From positions 1-28,502 of the forward strand of contig NZ_WKYV01000046.1 in the NCBI RefSeq assembly GCF_009677585.1: DNA of 28,502 nucleotides, in the 5' to 3' direction. Source of the stretch: Lactonifactor sp. BIOML-A5 (lineage in GTDB: Bacteria > Bacillota > Clostridia > Lachnospirales > Lachnospiraceae). How positions within the stretch are numbered: the first letter of the stretch is position 1; the number at the start of each line of letters is the position of its first letter. Under the pieces are notes generated by a model that was not told where the DNA came from, did no database searches, and was given only the letters and a program-made list of their open reading frames with translations. Positions 1 through 7,183 of the stretch are shown here, in pieces. The translations under genes were made by a program, and so were the position numbers.

Positions 1-211
1 ATTAACAAGTTCAATACCCTATAGCCTGCATAGTTTCATTTATGGTGGTGCCAAGTGTGCGGGCATGGGGGTTTAGTTTTTCAATGCTTTTCCCCCAGAT
101 GTAAAAGGTGTACCTATTGAAGCACAGGCCTGAAATACCAGCGTTTACTGCCGCACGGGGAAGAGGAGCAATGTTGAGCTGGATCAACCATCTAAAGGGG
201 GAGAAAAGCAA
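1..211. other. no supported gene
   Basis: All three forward frames contain early stops. A 66-codon reverse frame (11-211) lacks a convincing ribosome site and resembles no family I know. The stretch ends in the strong ribosome site of the next gene (GGGGGAG, 7 bases before its ATG). Confidence 0.5.
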
Positions 212-913
212 ATGAGAAAAGGACCATTCATTCTGAACAAGTCCCGCGTATGGATTATAGTTCTATGTATGGCTGTCAGTGTCTCTGGTGCCGTTGGCTA
301 TGTACAGGGAAGGCGGGGGGCAGCGGATGCGCGGATTCCGGATATAGGCCACGGGGAGCAGTCCGCAGAAACCGGGCCTTCCGATAAGAACTTTCACCTG
401 GTAGGCAGGGTATGGGAGTCGGATGGTGTGCCGGCAGCAGGTCAAATCCTGACATTTCAGGGAGAGTCACTGACCACAGTCACAGATTCTGAGGGAGCCT
501 TTTTATTCACGGATCTATCGTCGGGAACCTATGAGATTGCCCTTTGTAGGGAGGATGGTACCGTCCGGGCCCGGCAAAATATTAGTATATACTGTGTTTA
601 TGGAGTGCCGGATGTGTCTTTTGAACTGCTGGAGGGAGAATACAGCTTCAGGATTTCCGCGGATATCCGCTATCTGGAGATTGCCATATCGGTGGATGAA
701 GAGACTATATCTATCAGTCCCGACCAATACTCTTATGCTACCAGAGGCGGCAGGATAAGGACTCCCCACGGCACTTTTTACGCACAGGAAAATAGTGTAA
801 CAACACCTGCGGGAAATACATTTCTCTCAGATGGAACCATTGTAGTACCAGGCAGCAAACGGGCGGATCCCTCCAGACTTATTCTCCCGGATGACGATGA
901 GGCACCGGATTAG
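212..913 (+). CDS. membrane-anchored protein with carboxypeptidase-regulatory-like domain
   Basis: A 233-residue protein of unknown function. Residues about 12-30 form one hydrophobic segment after a basic N-terminus, either a signal peptide or a membrane anchor, so most of the chain should lie outside the membrane. Residues about 60-115 (LVGRVWESDGVPAAG ... TDSEGAFLFTDLSSGTYEIAL) read like a carboxypeptidase-regulatory/SpaA-type beta-sandwich, a fold often used in surface proteins. The C-terminal part is rich in Thr, Ser and Gly and ends in an acidic tail (DDDEAPD). No sortase motif and no catalytic motif are visible. The start is set by a GGGGGAG site 7 bases upstream. The next gene on the same strand begins 83 bases later, so they may be co-transcribed. 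The fold call is inference from pattern; function is not known. Confidence 0.7.
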   Translation: MRKGPFILNKSRVWIIVLCMAVSVSGAVGYVQGRRGAADARIPDIGHGEQSAETGPSDKNFHLVGRVWESDGVPAAGQILTFQGESLTTVTDSEGAFLFTDLSSGTYEIALCREDGTVRARQNISIYCVYGVPDVSFELLEGEYSFRISADIRYLEIAISVDEETISISPDQYSYATRGGRIRTPHGTFYAQENSVTTPAGNTFLSDGTIVVPGSKRADPSRLILPDDDEAPD

Positions 914-996
914 GTGGCAAAGTTGGCATAGATAGTTCTATTTTGTCTTTTGCGGCATATATATTATGGAATAGAAACAAATTATGGAGGGAAGCT

Positions 997-2019
997 GTGT
1001 CAGAATATAAACGTTTTATTGCTTATGTGTATGAGTATATGCAGGAGCAAAAGGGAAGCAATAGAGGATTTATCAAAGTTGAAGCCAGAAACAGCGTGTG
1101 CAAAATGGACTTTCATCTTACAGGCATTCAGGGACAGGATAAGTGCAGCATTTATGCTTATGCAAGAGAGGGTAAAGAGTGCCGCGCCATATTTTTAGGG
1201 AGCTGCGCCCCCAGAGGGGATAAGCTGGAATGCAGAGTCCAGACCAGCGAGGAGCAGATAGGAAACACAAAATATAAGCTTGGGGATCTGGGAGGCATTA
1301 TCCTTCTGGGAGAAGGCCAGAAAATGTATGGAACGGAATGGGATGATGTGCCTATACGTATACAGGAGTTCTCCTTCTCGTGGATGGATAAGGAGGAACC
1401 TACACAGGAGAACCGGGGAGAGGGAGAAGTACCTCCGGTAAATGAAAGTCCCCAGGAACCACGGAAGGAAGAGGTTCAGGAAGAGATAAAGGAGTCGGAA
1501 GGTGTTCCGGCATCTCAGGAGCCGGAGCAGCCCCCTGTTGCAGAAGTAAATGAAACGGCATCGGAAGCCGGCCCCCAGGAGACAGGAGACAGCGTCCCTG
1601 AATTAACCATAGAAGAAATACAGCAGATAGAAGATATCCGCCAATTAAAAGAGGAAAAAGAAGCATTCAATCCATTTTGCGACCAGGATATGATGGAGTG
1701 TTACAAAATAATCCCCAGGGATCTGGAACGTATCAGCAGACGGGATCAGGCATTGGCTAACAATAATTTCCTTCTGCATGGATATTACAATTATCACCAT
1801 CTGCTGTTTGCCAGGGAAAAGGAATCAAAACAATACATATTGGGAGTGCCGGGAATCTATGATCATCAGGAAAAGTTCATGGCCGTGATGTTTGGATTTC
1901 CTAATTTTAAGGCCGCAAGGCCTTCAGAGGAAGAAGACGCTGCTTCCCAAATGGGGCAGTTCGGCTATTGGTATCGCTTAATCGACACCCCGGATCTCTA
2001 CCAGGGGGATGGTTTCTGA
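997..2019 (+). CDS. DUF6128-type hypothetical protein
   Basis: I choose the GTG at 997 because GGAGGG lies 5 bases upstream; a TTG at 943 in the same frame has no ribosome site. The product is about 340 residues in three parts. The N-terminal domain (about residues 1-140, with FIKVEARNSVCKMDFHLTGI and a GGIILLGEGQKMYGTEWDDV stretch) and the C-terminal domain (about residues 225-340, with FLLHGYYNYHHLLFARE and a FGYWYRLID end) are folded. Between them lies a long Glu/Pro-rich low-complexity linker (about 145-215). The layout matches what I recall of the DUF6128 family of Lachnospiraceae. No enzyme motif is seen and the function is unknown. The 3' end overlaps the convergent radical SAM gene by 42 bases. 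Confidence 0.75.
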   Translation: MSEYKRFIAYVYEYMQEQKGSNRGFIKVEARNSVCKMDFHLTGIQGQDKCSIYAYAREGKECRAIFLGSCAPRGDKLECRVQTSEEQIGNTKYKLGDLGGIILLGEGQKMYGTEWDDVPIRIQEFSFSWMDKEEPTQENRGEGEVPPVNESPQEPRKEEVQEEIKESEGVPASQEPEQPPVAEVNETASEAGPQETGDSVPELTIEEIQQIEDIRQLKEEKEAFNPFCDQDMMECYKIIPRDLERISRRDQALANNNFLLHGYYNYHHLLFAREKESKQYILGVPGIYDHQEKFMAVMFGFPNFKAARPSEEEDAASQMGQFGYWYRLIDTPDLYQGDGF

Positions 2020-2673
2020 CAGAATCCTGCGGAAGTTCTCCAGTTCCTGAAGCGAATAGCTTGTAAAGCCTGGCCGTATCACCTCTGGTGAGTCTTTATA
2101 GGACTGGAGATAATAGGCGTCACATCCGGCAATCCACTGTCCTATGGAGCGGAAATCATTTTCACTATGAAGCTCCCGGACTACCGTAGTCCGAAATTCA
2201 TAGGGGATTGCACCTGTCATAAGAAAATCTACAGACTCCAGAATAGGCTTCAGATTCAGCCCGGGAATCCCGGATACTTTGTCATAGGATTCCTGAGCTG
2301 TTTTTATATCCATGGCAACCATATCAATAAGGTGATTCTGGACCAGCTTCTTTAGGATCCAGGGATGGGAACCATTAGTATCCAGTTTTACGGGATATCC
2401 CAGATCGTGGATCTCATAAATCAGGGAAATTAATTCCTTGTCTATGGTAGGTTCTCCCCCGGTAATGCAGACACCATCTAAAATCCCTTTTCGTTTTTTC
2501 AAAAAGGATAGGACCTGTTCTGTGGGAATAACGGGCTGGTCATCGGCTGACAGCACCAGACCGCTGTTGTGGCAGAAAGGACACCGGAAATTGCAGTTCC
2601 CCAGGAATATAGTAGCTGCCACCTTCCCGGGGTAGTCTAATAAAGTGGTTTTATTCAGTCCGTGGATTGCCAT
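1978..2673 (-). CDS. nrdG: anaerobic ribonucleotide reductase activating protein (radical SAM)
   Basis: A 231-residue radical SAM protein. The cluster motif is C27-x3-C31-x2-C34 (GNCNFRCPFCHN), and the SAM-binding GGEPT follows near residue 68. The family makes a glycyl radical on a partner enzyme, typically anaerobic class III ribonucleotide reductase; the fold and length fit the TIGR02495 (NrdG2) subgroup. Some members may activate other glycyl-radical enzymes, and no partner gene is in the window. The start is the ATG at 2673, with AAGGAG 7 bases upstream; an ATG 24 bases further out lacks such a site. A good promoter lies 52 bases upstream. The gene converges on the DUF6128-type gene with a 42-base 3' overlap. 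It is probably host rather than ICE DNA, because it lies outside the tRNA. Confidence 0.87.
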   Translation of the reverse strand: MAIHGLNKTTLLDYPGKVAATIFLGNCNFRCPFCHNSGLVLSADDQPVIPTEQVLSFLKKRKGILDGVCITGGEPTIDKELISLIYEIHDLGYPVKLDTNGSHPWILKKLVQNHLIDMVAMDIKTAQESYDKVSGIPGLNLKPILESVDFLMTGAIPYEFRTTVVRELHSENDFRSIGQWIAGCDAYYLQSYKDSPEVIRPGFTSYSLQELENFRRILSETIPLVEIRGVD

Positions 2674-2724
2674 AATTGTTCTCCTTTTCCATATCATGCA
2701 TGAATGCAGACTTCTACTATGAAT

Positions 2725-2753
2725 ATTATAGTAAAAATACCCGGAATCTGCAA
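2725..2753 (-). promoter_or_regulatory. sigma-A-like promoter of nrdG
   Basis: On the minus strand TTGCAG and a perfect TATAAT are separated by 17 bases, and point at the nrdG start. The -10 lies inside an inverted repeat (TACTAT-n7-ATAGTA) that could be an operator; I could not match it to a known box. Confidence 0.65.
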
Positions 2754-2870
2754 GAACTCAAGAAATTCAGCTTAAGACAGAGGAACTTTGGCAAAAGAAC
2801 AGCAAGTAAATATTGACGGAATCCCGGACAAGCTTTATACTACTAATGGAACATCACTCTCATTTATTAT

Positions 2871-2912
2871 GGAGACGTATCGAAGTGGCCATAACGAGCT
2901 TGACTCGAAATC
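2871..2912 (+). pseudogene. 5' half of a tRNA-Ser (broken copy)
   Basis: These bases match the 5' half of the intact tRNA-Ser 192 bases downstream: acceptor strand, D arm and anticodon loop (TGACTCGAAATC), with three mismatches over 45 bases. After the anticodon loop the match ends abruptly. No pairing 3' anticodon strand, variable arm, T arm or 3' acceptor follows. This is either a decayed duplicate or one half of an attachment site left by an integration in the anticodon region. Confidence 0.75.
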
Positions 2913-3062
2913 CACTCGGTCAGTTGCTTTGAAAATGCGGGAAACCCTTGAGTTTTCGCGGGTTTGCGGGATTTTGAAAATTTAGCTTTTTACCGATTTC
3001 TACGGTTTTTCTACACTTTGCCTTGACTTTTTCGAAAGGCTCGGTGTATTAAAATAGAATAT
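2913..3062. other. non-coding stretch between broken and intact tRNA-Ser
   Basis: Part of a gene-free gap from the nrdG start to the intact tRNA. It contains TTTCTACGG and TTTTTCTACAC (about 2997-3014). The same short word recurs on the element side near the integrase, so this piece may be an old element end rather than ordinary spacer. Confidence 0.4.
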
Positions 3063-3150
3063 GGAGGCGTATCGAAGTGGTCATAACGAGCCTGACTCGA
3101 AATCAGGTTGTCGAGCAATCGGCACGTGAGTTCGAATCTCACCGCCTCCG
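3063..3150 (+). tRNA. tRNA-Ser(CGA)
   Basis: A full cloverleaf can be drawn: acceptor GGAGGCG/CGCCTCC, D arm, anticodon stem CCTGA/TCAGG around loop CTCGAAA (anticodon CGA), a long class II variable arm typical of serine tRNAs, T arm GTGAG-TTCGAAT-CTCAC and discriminator G. CCA is encoded at 3151-3153. Serine tRNA 3' ends are common ICE targets, and the integrase gene starts its 3' end only 163 bases away, so this is the probable attachment side of the element. Confidence 0.95.
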
Positions 3151-3154
3151 CCAT

Positions 3155-3198
3155 GAGCCTGTTTGCGGTCAATGCCCGCAACAGGCTCTTCCTTTTTT
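3155..3198 (+). terminator. terminator of tRNA-Ser
   Basis: GAGCCTGTT(T)GCGG pairs with CCGCAACAGGCTC around a 7-base loop with one bulge, followed by a T-rich run (TTCCTTTTTT). It starts 2 bases after the encoded CCA. Confidence 0.8.
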
Positions 3199-3203
3199 GG
3201 TTC

Positions 3204-3315
3204 TTTTCTACGCCCTCTTTCGAGGGCATTTTTCTGCTTTTGTAGAAAACGGATGCTTATAAAATCCTTATTTTACAAGGCTTTGCCGTGTTTCGACTCA
3301 GCAGTCCGTAGAAAA
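3204..3315. repeat. cluster of TTTTCTAC words, candidate integrase arm sites
   Basis: The word TTTTCTACg appears at 3204-3212 (+), as GTAGAAAACGG at about 3242 and GTAGAAAATC at 3308 (both minus), and again at 4672-4680 (+) between int and xis. Tn916-type integrases bind short repeated arm sites beside int, so these are candidates. The assignment is inference from repetition and position only. Confidence 0.35.
3212..3233 (+). terminator. second small terminator hairpin
   Basis: GCCCTC-TTTC-GAGGGC followed by ATTTTT. It could back up the tRNA terminator. It lies among the TTTTCTAC words near the element end. Confidence 0.55.
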
Positions 3316-4563
3316 TCACTCAGCCATTTCAAGTGCGATAGGTTCTTCCCGCTTGGATTTTTCAAACATGCCATCCATAACCAGTCCGGATTCGATCTGC
3401 GCATGAAAGTCCAGATGCGAGTAAATATCCGCCGTGGTCGAGAACGTGCTGTGCCCAAGCCATATCTGGATTTGCTTCATGGATATCCCGTTTGCGAGCA
3501 GTAAGCTGGCGCATGAATGCCTTAAATCGTGGAACCTGATTTTCTTCAGGTTGTTTTTTTCGAGTATCCAGCTAAAATGCTCCGTTACATAGTTGGGACG
3601 CATCAGCTTTCCGGTTTGGTCGACGCAGATATAATCCAGATAGTCCCGGCAGTAAGAACGCTTGAACATTCTGCGGTACATTTCCTGCTTCTCTTTTTCC
3701 GCCCACAGAATTTTTTCAACGGATGGCAGCAGCGGAAGGGTTCGGAAGCTGGATTTGGTTTTGAGCACATCCTCGCCGACAGCCACTGCTTTGCCATCGA
3801 CCGTGTCCTCAATGACCTTGTGCTTGATGGAGATGGTCTTTTGTTCAAGGTTGATCGCATCCCATTTCAGACCAAGGACTTCACTTCTCCGCAGGCCATA
3901 GTAAGCGGCCAGTTTTACGCAGACTTCCAAGGGATCATCCGCTACCGCATCGAACAAAGCCATCATTTCTTCCGCCGAATAAAACTGTGCCTGATACACA
4001 TTCTTTTTCGGCCTGTCCACCCTGTCGGCAGGATTGCTGCTGATAATTCCCTTTTTGACAGCGTTCTGCAGCGCCCTGCGAAGCACCGCATGATAGTGAA
4101 TCACCGTATTTGCCGTATACCCTTCATCAAAAATGGATTGATGAAAATCCTGAATATGCTGCGGCGTAACTTCCGCTAAGGTGATGTTCAGTTCTTTAAA
4201 GTACCGGCTGATTCGGCTGTCCAGCATGGTGCGGTAGCCTTTAAACGTGGTCTTGGATATGGTGGGTTTTGCTTGAATCAGCCATTTTTGAAGGTAATCC
4301 ATAAAGGGAACATCCGCCTGCGGGTTCCTTTTCTCCTCGATCAATTCTCGGGCTCGTTCTTCCGCTGCCCGACGCTCCTTTTCCTCCTGCTCCCGTTCAT
4401 ATTCCAAACGGATTTGGTCAAAGGCTTTTTTGGCTTTTCTTTCGCTGGTTCCCTCTACCGGCAATCCGGTGGGAATCCACTTTGTCTTTCTTTTGCCGTC
4501 CACTTTTGTATAAAGGACAGCGTAATAAGTATTATTTTTTTGCTGTAGGCATCCTGTTATCAT
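3316..4563 (-). CDS. int: tyrosine recombinase / ICE integrase
   Basis: A 415-residue site-specific recombinase, close to the usual length of Tn916-type integrases (about 400). The N-terminal arm-binding domain (1-80) carries a charged coil (EREQEEKERRAAEERARELIEEKR). The core-binding SAM-like domain covers about 85-180. The catalytic domain shows R225 (YYGLRRSEVLGLKW), K270 in the beta-hairpin, H345-x-x-R348 (FHDLRHSCAS), H371 (LGHSTFSTTADIYSH) and nucleophile Y381. It should cut and join the ICE ends at the adjacent tRNA-Ser. The start ATG has GGAGG 6 bases upstream. xis and mazF lie upstream on the same strand. The reading frame looks intact, so integration and excision activity may persist. 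Confidence 0.95.
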   Translation of the reverse strand: MITGCLQQKNNTYYAVLYTKVDGKRKTKWIPTGLPVEGTSERKAKKAFDQIRLEYEREQEEKERRAAEERARELIEEKRNPQADVPFMDYLQKWLIQAKPTISKTTFKGYRTMLDSRISRYFKELNITLAEVTPQHIQDFHQSIFDEGYTANTVIHYHAVLRRALQNAVKKGIISSNPADRVDRPKKNVYQAQFYSAEEMMALFDAVADDPLEVCVKLAAYYGLRRSEVLGLKWDAINLEQKTISIKHKVIEDTVDGKAVAVGEDVLKTKSSFRTLPLLPSVEKILWAEKEKQEMYRRMFKRSYCRDYLDYICVDQTGKLMRPNYVTEHFSWILEKNNLKKIRFHDLRHSCASLLLANGISMKQIQIWLGHSTFSTTADIYSHLDFHAQIESGLVMDGMFEKSKREEPIALEMAE

Positions 4564-4711
4564 TGCTATCCTCCTTCGAAATAACAGCGTATTTGCCTAC
4601 CATTGACAGCACCACAATACCACAGAAAGCTTAAGATAGCTATTACTTTATGCGGAAATCATCCACATGATTTTTCTACGCCTTATTGTCAATGGTAGAC
4701 AAAAATCCGGA

Positions 4712-4930
4712 TCAGCCGAGCTTGATATGGCACATTTCTTCACCCAGCAGATATTCAATAACACATGCTTTCGGAATCTTATAGGTTCGTCCAACGCGAA
4801 CACTATGTATCTCCTTTTCCGCCAGCAGTTTATAGGCCAGCTTACGGCTGATGCCGCCAAGCATTTCTCTTAATTGATTGACCTCGACTACATCGGGGTA
4901 CTTTTCAAACATTGTGACTTTGTCGTTCAT
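4712..4930 (-). CDS. xis: excisionase / winged-helix DNA-binding protein
   Basis: A 72-residue protein of the MerR-like HTH_17 excisionase type. The helix-turn-helix covers VNQLREMLGGISRKLAYKLL, and the wing is HSVRVGRTYKIPKACVIEYL, the usual signature for small ICE excisionases. It should bend the attachment DNA and direct the integrase to excision. I use the ATG at 4930 (GGGG 8 bases upstream) rather than the ATG at 4948, which overlaps the mazF stop as TAATG and lacks a site. It is probably translated from the same message as mazF, 17 bases downstream of it. The integrase follows after a 148-base spacer that includes one TTTTTCTACG word. Confidence 0.88.
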   Translation of the reverse strand: MNDKVTMFEKYPDVVEVNQLREMLGGISRKLAYKLLAEKEIHSVRVGRTYKIPKACVIEYLLGEEMCHIKLG

Positions 4931-4947
4931 AATGACATCCCCTTTCA

Positions 4948-5316
4948 TTAAAAAAACGCCGGGTCAAGCCCAACGCTGATGGAAAGTGCCTGATTGATTT
5001 TTTTCATTTCATGACCGGAAAGAGTGCCAATCTTTTCTCTAAGGCGTATGCGGTCAATGGTGCGTATCTGCTCTAAAAGAGCAAAAGACTCTTTGGAGCA
5101 GCCGCTGGTTGTACCTATGTGAACATGTGTAGGAATATTGTTTTTTTCTGTTTTTCCGGTAATTGCGCAAACAATCACCGTAGGACTGTAGCGATTTCCT
5201 ACATTGTTCTGCAGGATAAGTACCGGACGGATTCCGCCCTGTTCGGAGCCCACAACGGGACTTAAATCGGCATAGAAAATATCCCCACGTTGTATGTTCA
5301 TTTTATAATCTCTCAA
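4948..5316 (-). CDS. MazF/PemK-family endoribonuclease toxin
   Basis: A 122-residue PemK/MazF-fold protein: RGDIFYADLSPVVGSEQGG at the N-terminus, RPVLILQNNVGN, then PTVIVCAITGK and HVHIGTTSGCSKESFALLEQIRTID. These are the conserved strands of the mRNA interferase family, which cuts single-stranded RNA when free of its antitoxin. No MazE-like antitoxin precedes it. The neighbour downstream is the excisionase, so either the partner lies elsewhere or this solitary form has a regulatory role; I cannot decide. The start is probably the TTG at 5316, with GGAGG 9 bases upstream; an internal ATG six codons later lacks a site. Expression may be controlled by the leader described at 5321-5412. Confidence 0.88.
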   Translation of the reverse strand: MRDYKMNIQRGDIFYADLSPVVGSEQGGIRPVLILQNNVGNRYSPTVIVCAITGKTEKNNIPTHVHIGTTSGCSKESFALLEQIRTIDRIRLREKIGTLSGHEMKKINQALSISVGLDPAFF

Positions 5317-5320
5317 AATT

Positions 5321-5412
5321 GCGATCCTCCTTTGAAATTCTTAATGGCACAAAAATAGGATCGCCCTTGGGTAGTTGCTTCACTGTGAGAGCAGCTGAAA
5401 ACAGGGCGATCC
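5321..5412 (-). promoter_or_regulatory. possible RNA switch in the leader of the mazF-like gene
   Basis: On the minus strand GGATCGCCCT (5412-5403) pairs with AGGGCGATCC (5367-5358), 10 bp, followed by TATTTTTG: a terminator-like hairpin. The second arm also contains GCGATCC(T), which can pair 8 bp with AGGATCGC overlapping the gene's own ribosome site (about 5328-5321). Terminator formation and ribosome-site masking therefore use the same strand. Visible in the sequence; the regulatory role is inference. Confidence 0.45.
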
Positions 5413-5722
5413 CATTGCTTCTGACATTAAGTTGTTTTTAGTGATAACGGTGCTTAATTCGACACTACTCCCCAAGCACAAAAGGCAATGGTCTGAACTG
5501 CGGCTGGCTTTACCGCATCATGGGAATTTCACCCCCGCCAGGATCTCTGCCGGCTGCCCTCATTGCGTGATCCCCATATGTGGGGGCTGTGACTGGACAG
5601 AAGTATCATGATAGGCTGACGGGGTCATTGCGATACAGGCCGCCACAGCCTGTTTCCCGGTCGGATGGGTACCGCTCTGCACCTTATTGGGCCGTCTTTG
5701 ATAGTCTGGGAAGAGAAACGTA
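5413..5722. other. gene-free, possibly structured stretch
   Basis: No gene supported. It contains a small hairpin CCCCA-TATG-TGGGG (5572-5585) and several short GC-rich complementary words. It could be a structured leader for the small ORF at 5723, but I recognise no known RNA family. Confidence 0.3.
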
Positions 5723-5827
5723 ATGAACAGAAAGAAAAAGCTGATTCATCTTGTTCTCATCACCATCCTACAGGTGGTCTTGGCGCATCCTCCGGAGTCG
5801 CTGTTCCTTTTGGGAGCCGTCAGCTAA
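5723..5827 (+). CDS. possible 34-residue membrane peptide
   Basis: A short ORF that begins MNRKKKLIHLVLITILQ and ends LFLLGAVS. A basic N-terminus followed by a hydrophobic helix is typical of a tiny membrane peptide or a leader peptide. It lies on the strand opposite to the surrounding ICE genes, between a gene-free stretch and a hairpin. The upstream GGGAAGAG is a weak and distant ribosome site. I do not recognise a family; the coding call rests on composition only. Confidence 0.3.
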   Translation: MNRKKKLIHLVLITILQVVLAHPPESLFLLGAVS

Positions 5828-5882
5828 CGTATTCAGATCATCGGATATGAAATTTTCAAAGTACCCTTGAGGGAATAAAGAA

Positions 5883-5916
5883 ACCCCTCACTACTAATCC
5901 AGTTTCGTGAGGGGGT
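5883..5916 (-). terminator. terminator downstream of the mobilisation genes
   Basis: CCCCTCAC pairs with GTGAGGGG (one extra G) across a 15-base loop. On the minus strand the hairpin is followed by TTTCTTTATT. It would separate the mobC-relaxase message from the mazF-xis-int message. Confidence 0.7.
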
Positions 5917-5931
5917 CTACAAAAAGAATTT

Positions 5932-6033
5932 TTACTTCTTCATCATTTTTTTGAGTTTCATCCGAATCTGACGTTCCCGATAGCTAATGGTCTGCTGTTT
6001 AATGCCTGTCTCTTTTTCCAGTTCTAAAGTAAC
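5932..6033 (-). pseudogene. sigma-region-4-like helix-turn-helix tail without a start
   Basis: A 33-codon open frame with no start codon, closed upstream by TGA. It encodes LELEKETGIKQQTISYRERQ followed by a basic stretch ending KKMMKK. This resembles the helix-turn-helix end of small sigma-70-like ICE regulators. It overlaps the last codons of the relaxase in another frame. It is most simply the surviving 3' end of a deleted regulator, or the relaxase's true tail put out of frame. Both readings are inference. Confidence 0.5.
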
Positions 6034-7183
6034 TCATGGGAACCTCCTTTTCCTCAAATGTCATGCTGCCAATCAGCAGAGCTTCCTGAATGACCATGTT
6101 GCGGATAGGCTTGAAATCATTGCAGCGGGAAAGGGGCGGAGGTTCCGATGGAGTTTCTGCGTAGATGGATTCGATCCTGCCTTTGGCTTCCCACCACAAG
6201 CGATAGGCTTCAGCAACTCGACTGTCCTTGGCAAGCTCATCCACAATTTCATCCACCACGTTTTTAAGATCTGCCTTGAGATAGCCATACTGCTTTTTGC
6301 CGCCGACAGTTTGAAGCTTCTCCGCCAGGTATATGAACAGATGTTCCATGCGGTCGTTTTGCAAAACACCGTTTTCCATTTGAGGGATCAGTTCCCGCAT
6401 GGATTCGGCAGCCTGTTCCTTCAGGATATCCCGGTGCTGGGTCTTTTCTCTGTAGAGCGGAATAAGCTCCTGGCGAAAAATCTCCTTTGCCAGTGAGGAC
6501 TTCATTTTTTTGATTCCTTGTTTCGTAAGGTAGCCCTCTCTTGGATCGGTGCTATAGCAGATCATGTGGACATGGGGATGATGGGATTCGTTGTGAAAGG
6601 CGGCATACCATCTGAGGTGGTCGGGATGGATTTTCAAATTCTCCGCAAGCTCCATTGCCTTTTCCGAAAGGAGAGCCTTCCATGCAAGAGCATTGTCGTA
6701 TCCCAGCCTTGCCGCATCCTCCCGCCGCAGAGAAATAATGGGCGTCCACACATTTCCGGTATGACAAGATACCTCGTCAGCAATCTGCATTAAGATCAGC
6801 GGCTCGTCACCGGCCGTGAACAGACCGTGGCGATCAAGCTTCTCGACGCGGGGGCGGTTTGCGATGTAGTCCAGGTATTTTTCCCGGCCGCTGATTCTAT
6901 CAAGGTTCTGTTCCAGCGCGATGGTGATGAATTCTGTAGCGTTTCCCCGGTTGGGATTTTCACAGTAGTCTGCATATTCAAATAAATCCTTGGTATCGGG
7001 AAACTCCCGGAGGATCTGTGCAATCAGAGCTTTTTGCTTCTTGGTGGACCGCCAAAGCTTATGACCGCTTTCCATCTTTTCTACACCATCGCGGGTGGCA
7101 ATATATTTTACGAGATTATTCAGATGGGCTGAGGTCTTTTCCCCGCCCTTAAGATAGGGACATTTGAGAATGATACGGGCCAT
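5999..7183 (-). CDS. relaxase (MobP/VirD2 type), C-terminus altered
   Basis: A 394-residue conjugative relaxase. The N-terminal segment (MARIILKCPYLKGG ... LVKYIATRDGVEK) is typical of MobP-type relaxases of Firmicute ICEs, with Tyr27 a likely nucleophile. A histidine cluster for metal binding sits at about 197-206 (HNESHHPHVH). The enzyme nicks oriT, stays bound to the 5' end and pilots the strand. Related proteins, as I recall them, continue past the MVIQEALLIGSMTFEE region, often into Sel1-like repeats. Here the frame stops 19 codons after that region with an unrelated basic tail (FRTGKRDRH), overlapping a sigma-like fragment in another frame. A deletion or frameshift at the 3' end is likely; the catalytic half looks intact. 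The ATG overlaps the mobC stop (TAATG), so translation is coupled. Confidence 0.9.
   Translation of the reverse strand: MARIILKCPYLKGGEKTSAHLNNLVKYIATRDGVEKMESGHKLWRSTKKQKALIAQILREFPDTKDLFEYADYCENPNRGNATEFITIALEQNLDRISGREKYLDYIANRPRVEKLDRHGLFTAGDEPLILMQIADEVSCHTGNVWTPIISLRREDAARLGYDNALAWKALLSEKAMELAENLKIHPDHLRWYAAFHNESHHPHVHMICYSTDPREGYLTKQGIKKMKSSLAKEIFRQELIPLYREKTQHRDILKEQAAESMRELIPQMENGVLQNDRMEHLFIYLAEKLQTVGGKKQYGYLKADLKNVVDEIVDELAKDSRVAEAYRLWWEAKGRIESIYAETPSEPPPLSRCNDFKPIRNMVIQEALLIGSMTFEEKEVPMSYFRTGKRDRH

Noticed and set aside
2788..2985. 65-codon frame upstream of tRNA-Ser
   Set aside because: It runs through the broken tRNA and has no ribosome site or domain.
3077..3262. Frames running through tRNA-Ser
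   Set aside because: They are explained by the tRNA and its terminator.
4948..5316. A complete mazEF pair
   Set aside because: The downstream neighbour is an excisionase-type protein, and no antitoxin-like frame lies upstream.
5665..5850. 61-codon frame on the + strand
   Set aside because: Poor ribosome site and odd composition; the overlapping 34-codon membrane-peptide frame at 5723 is more plausible.
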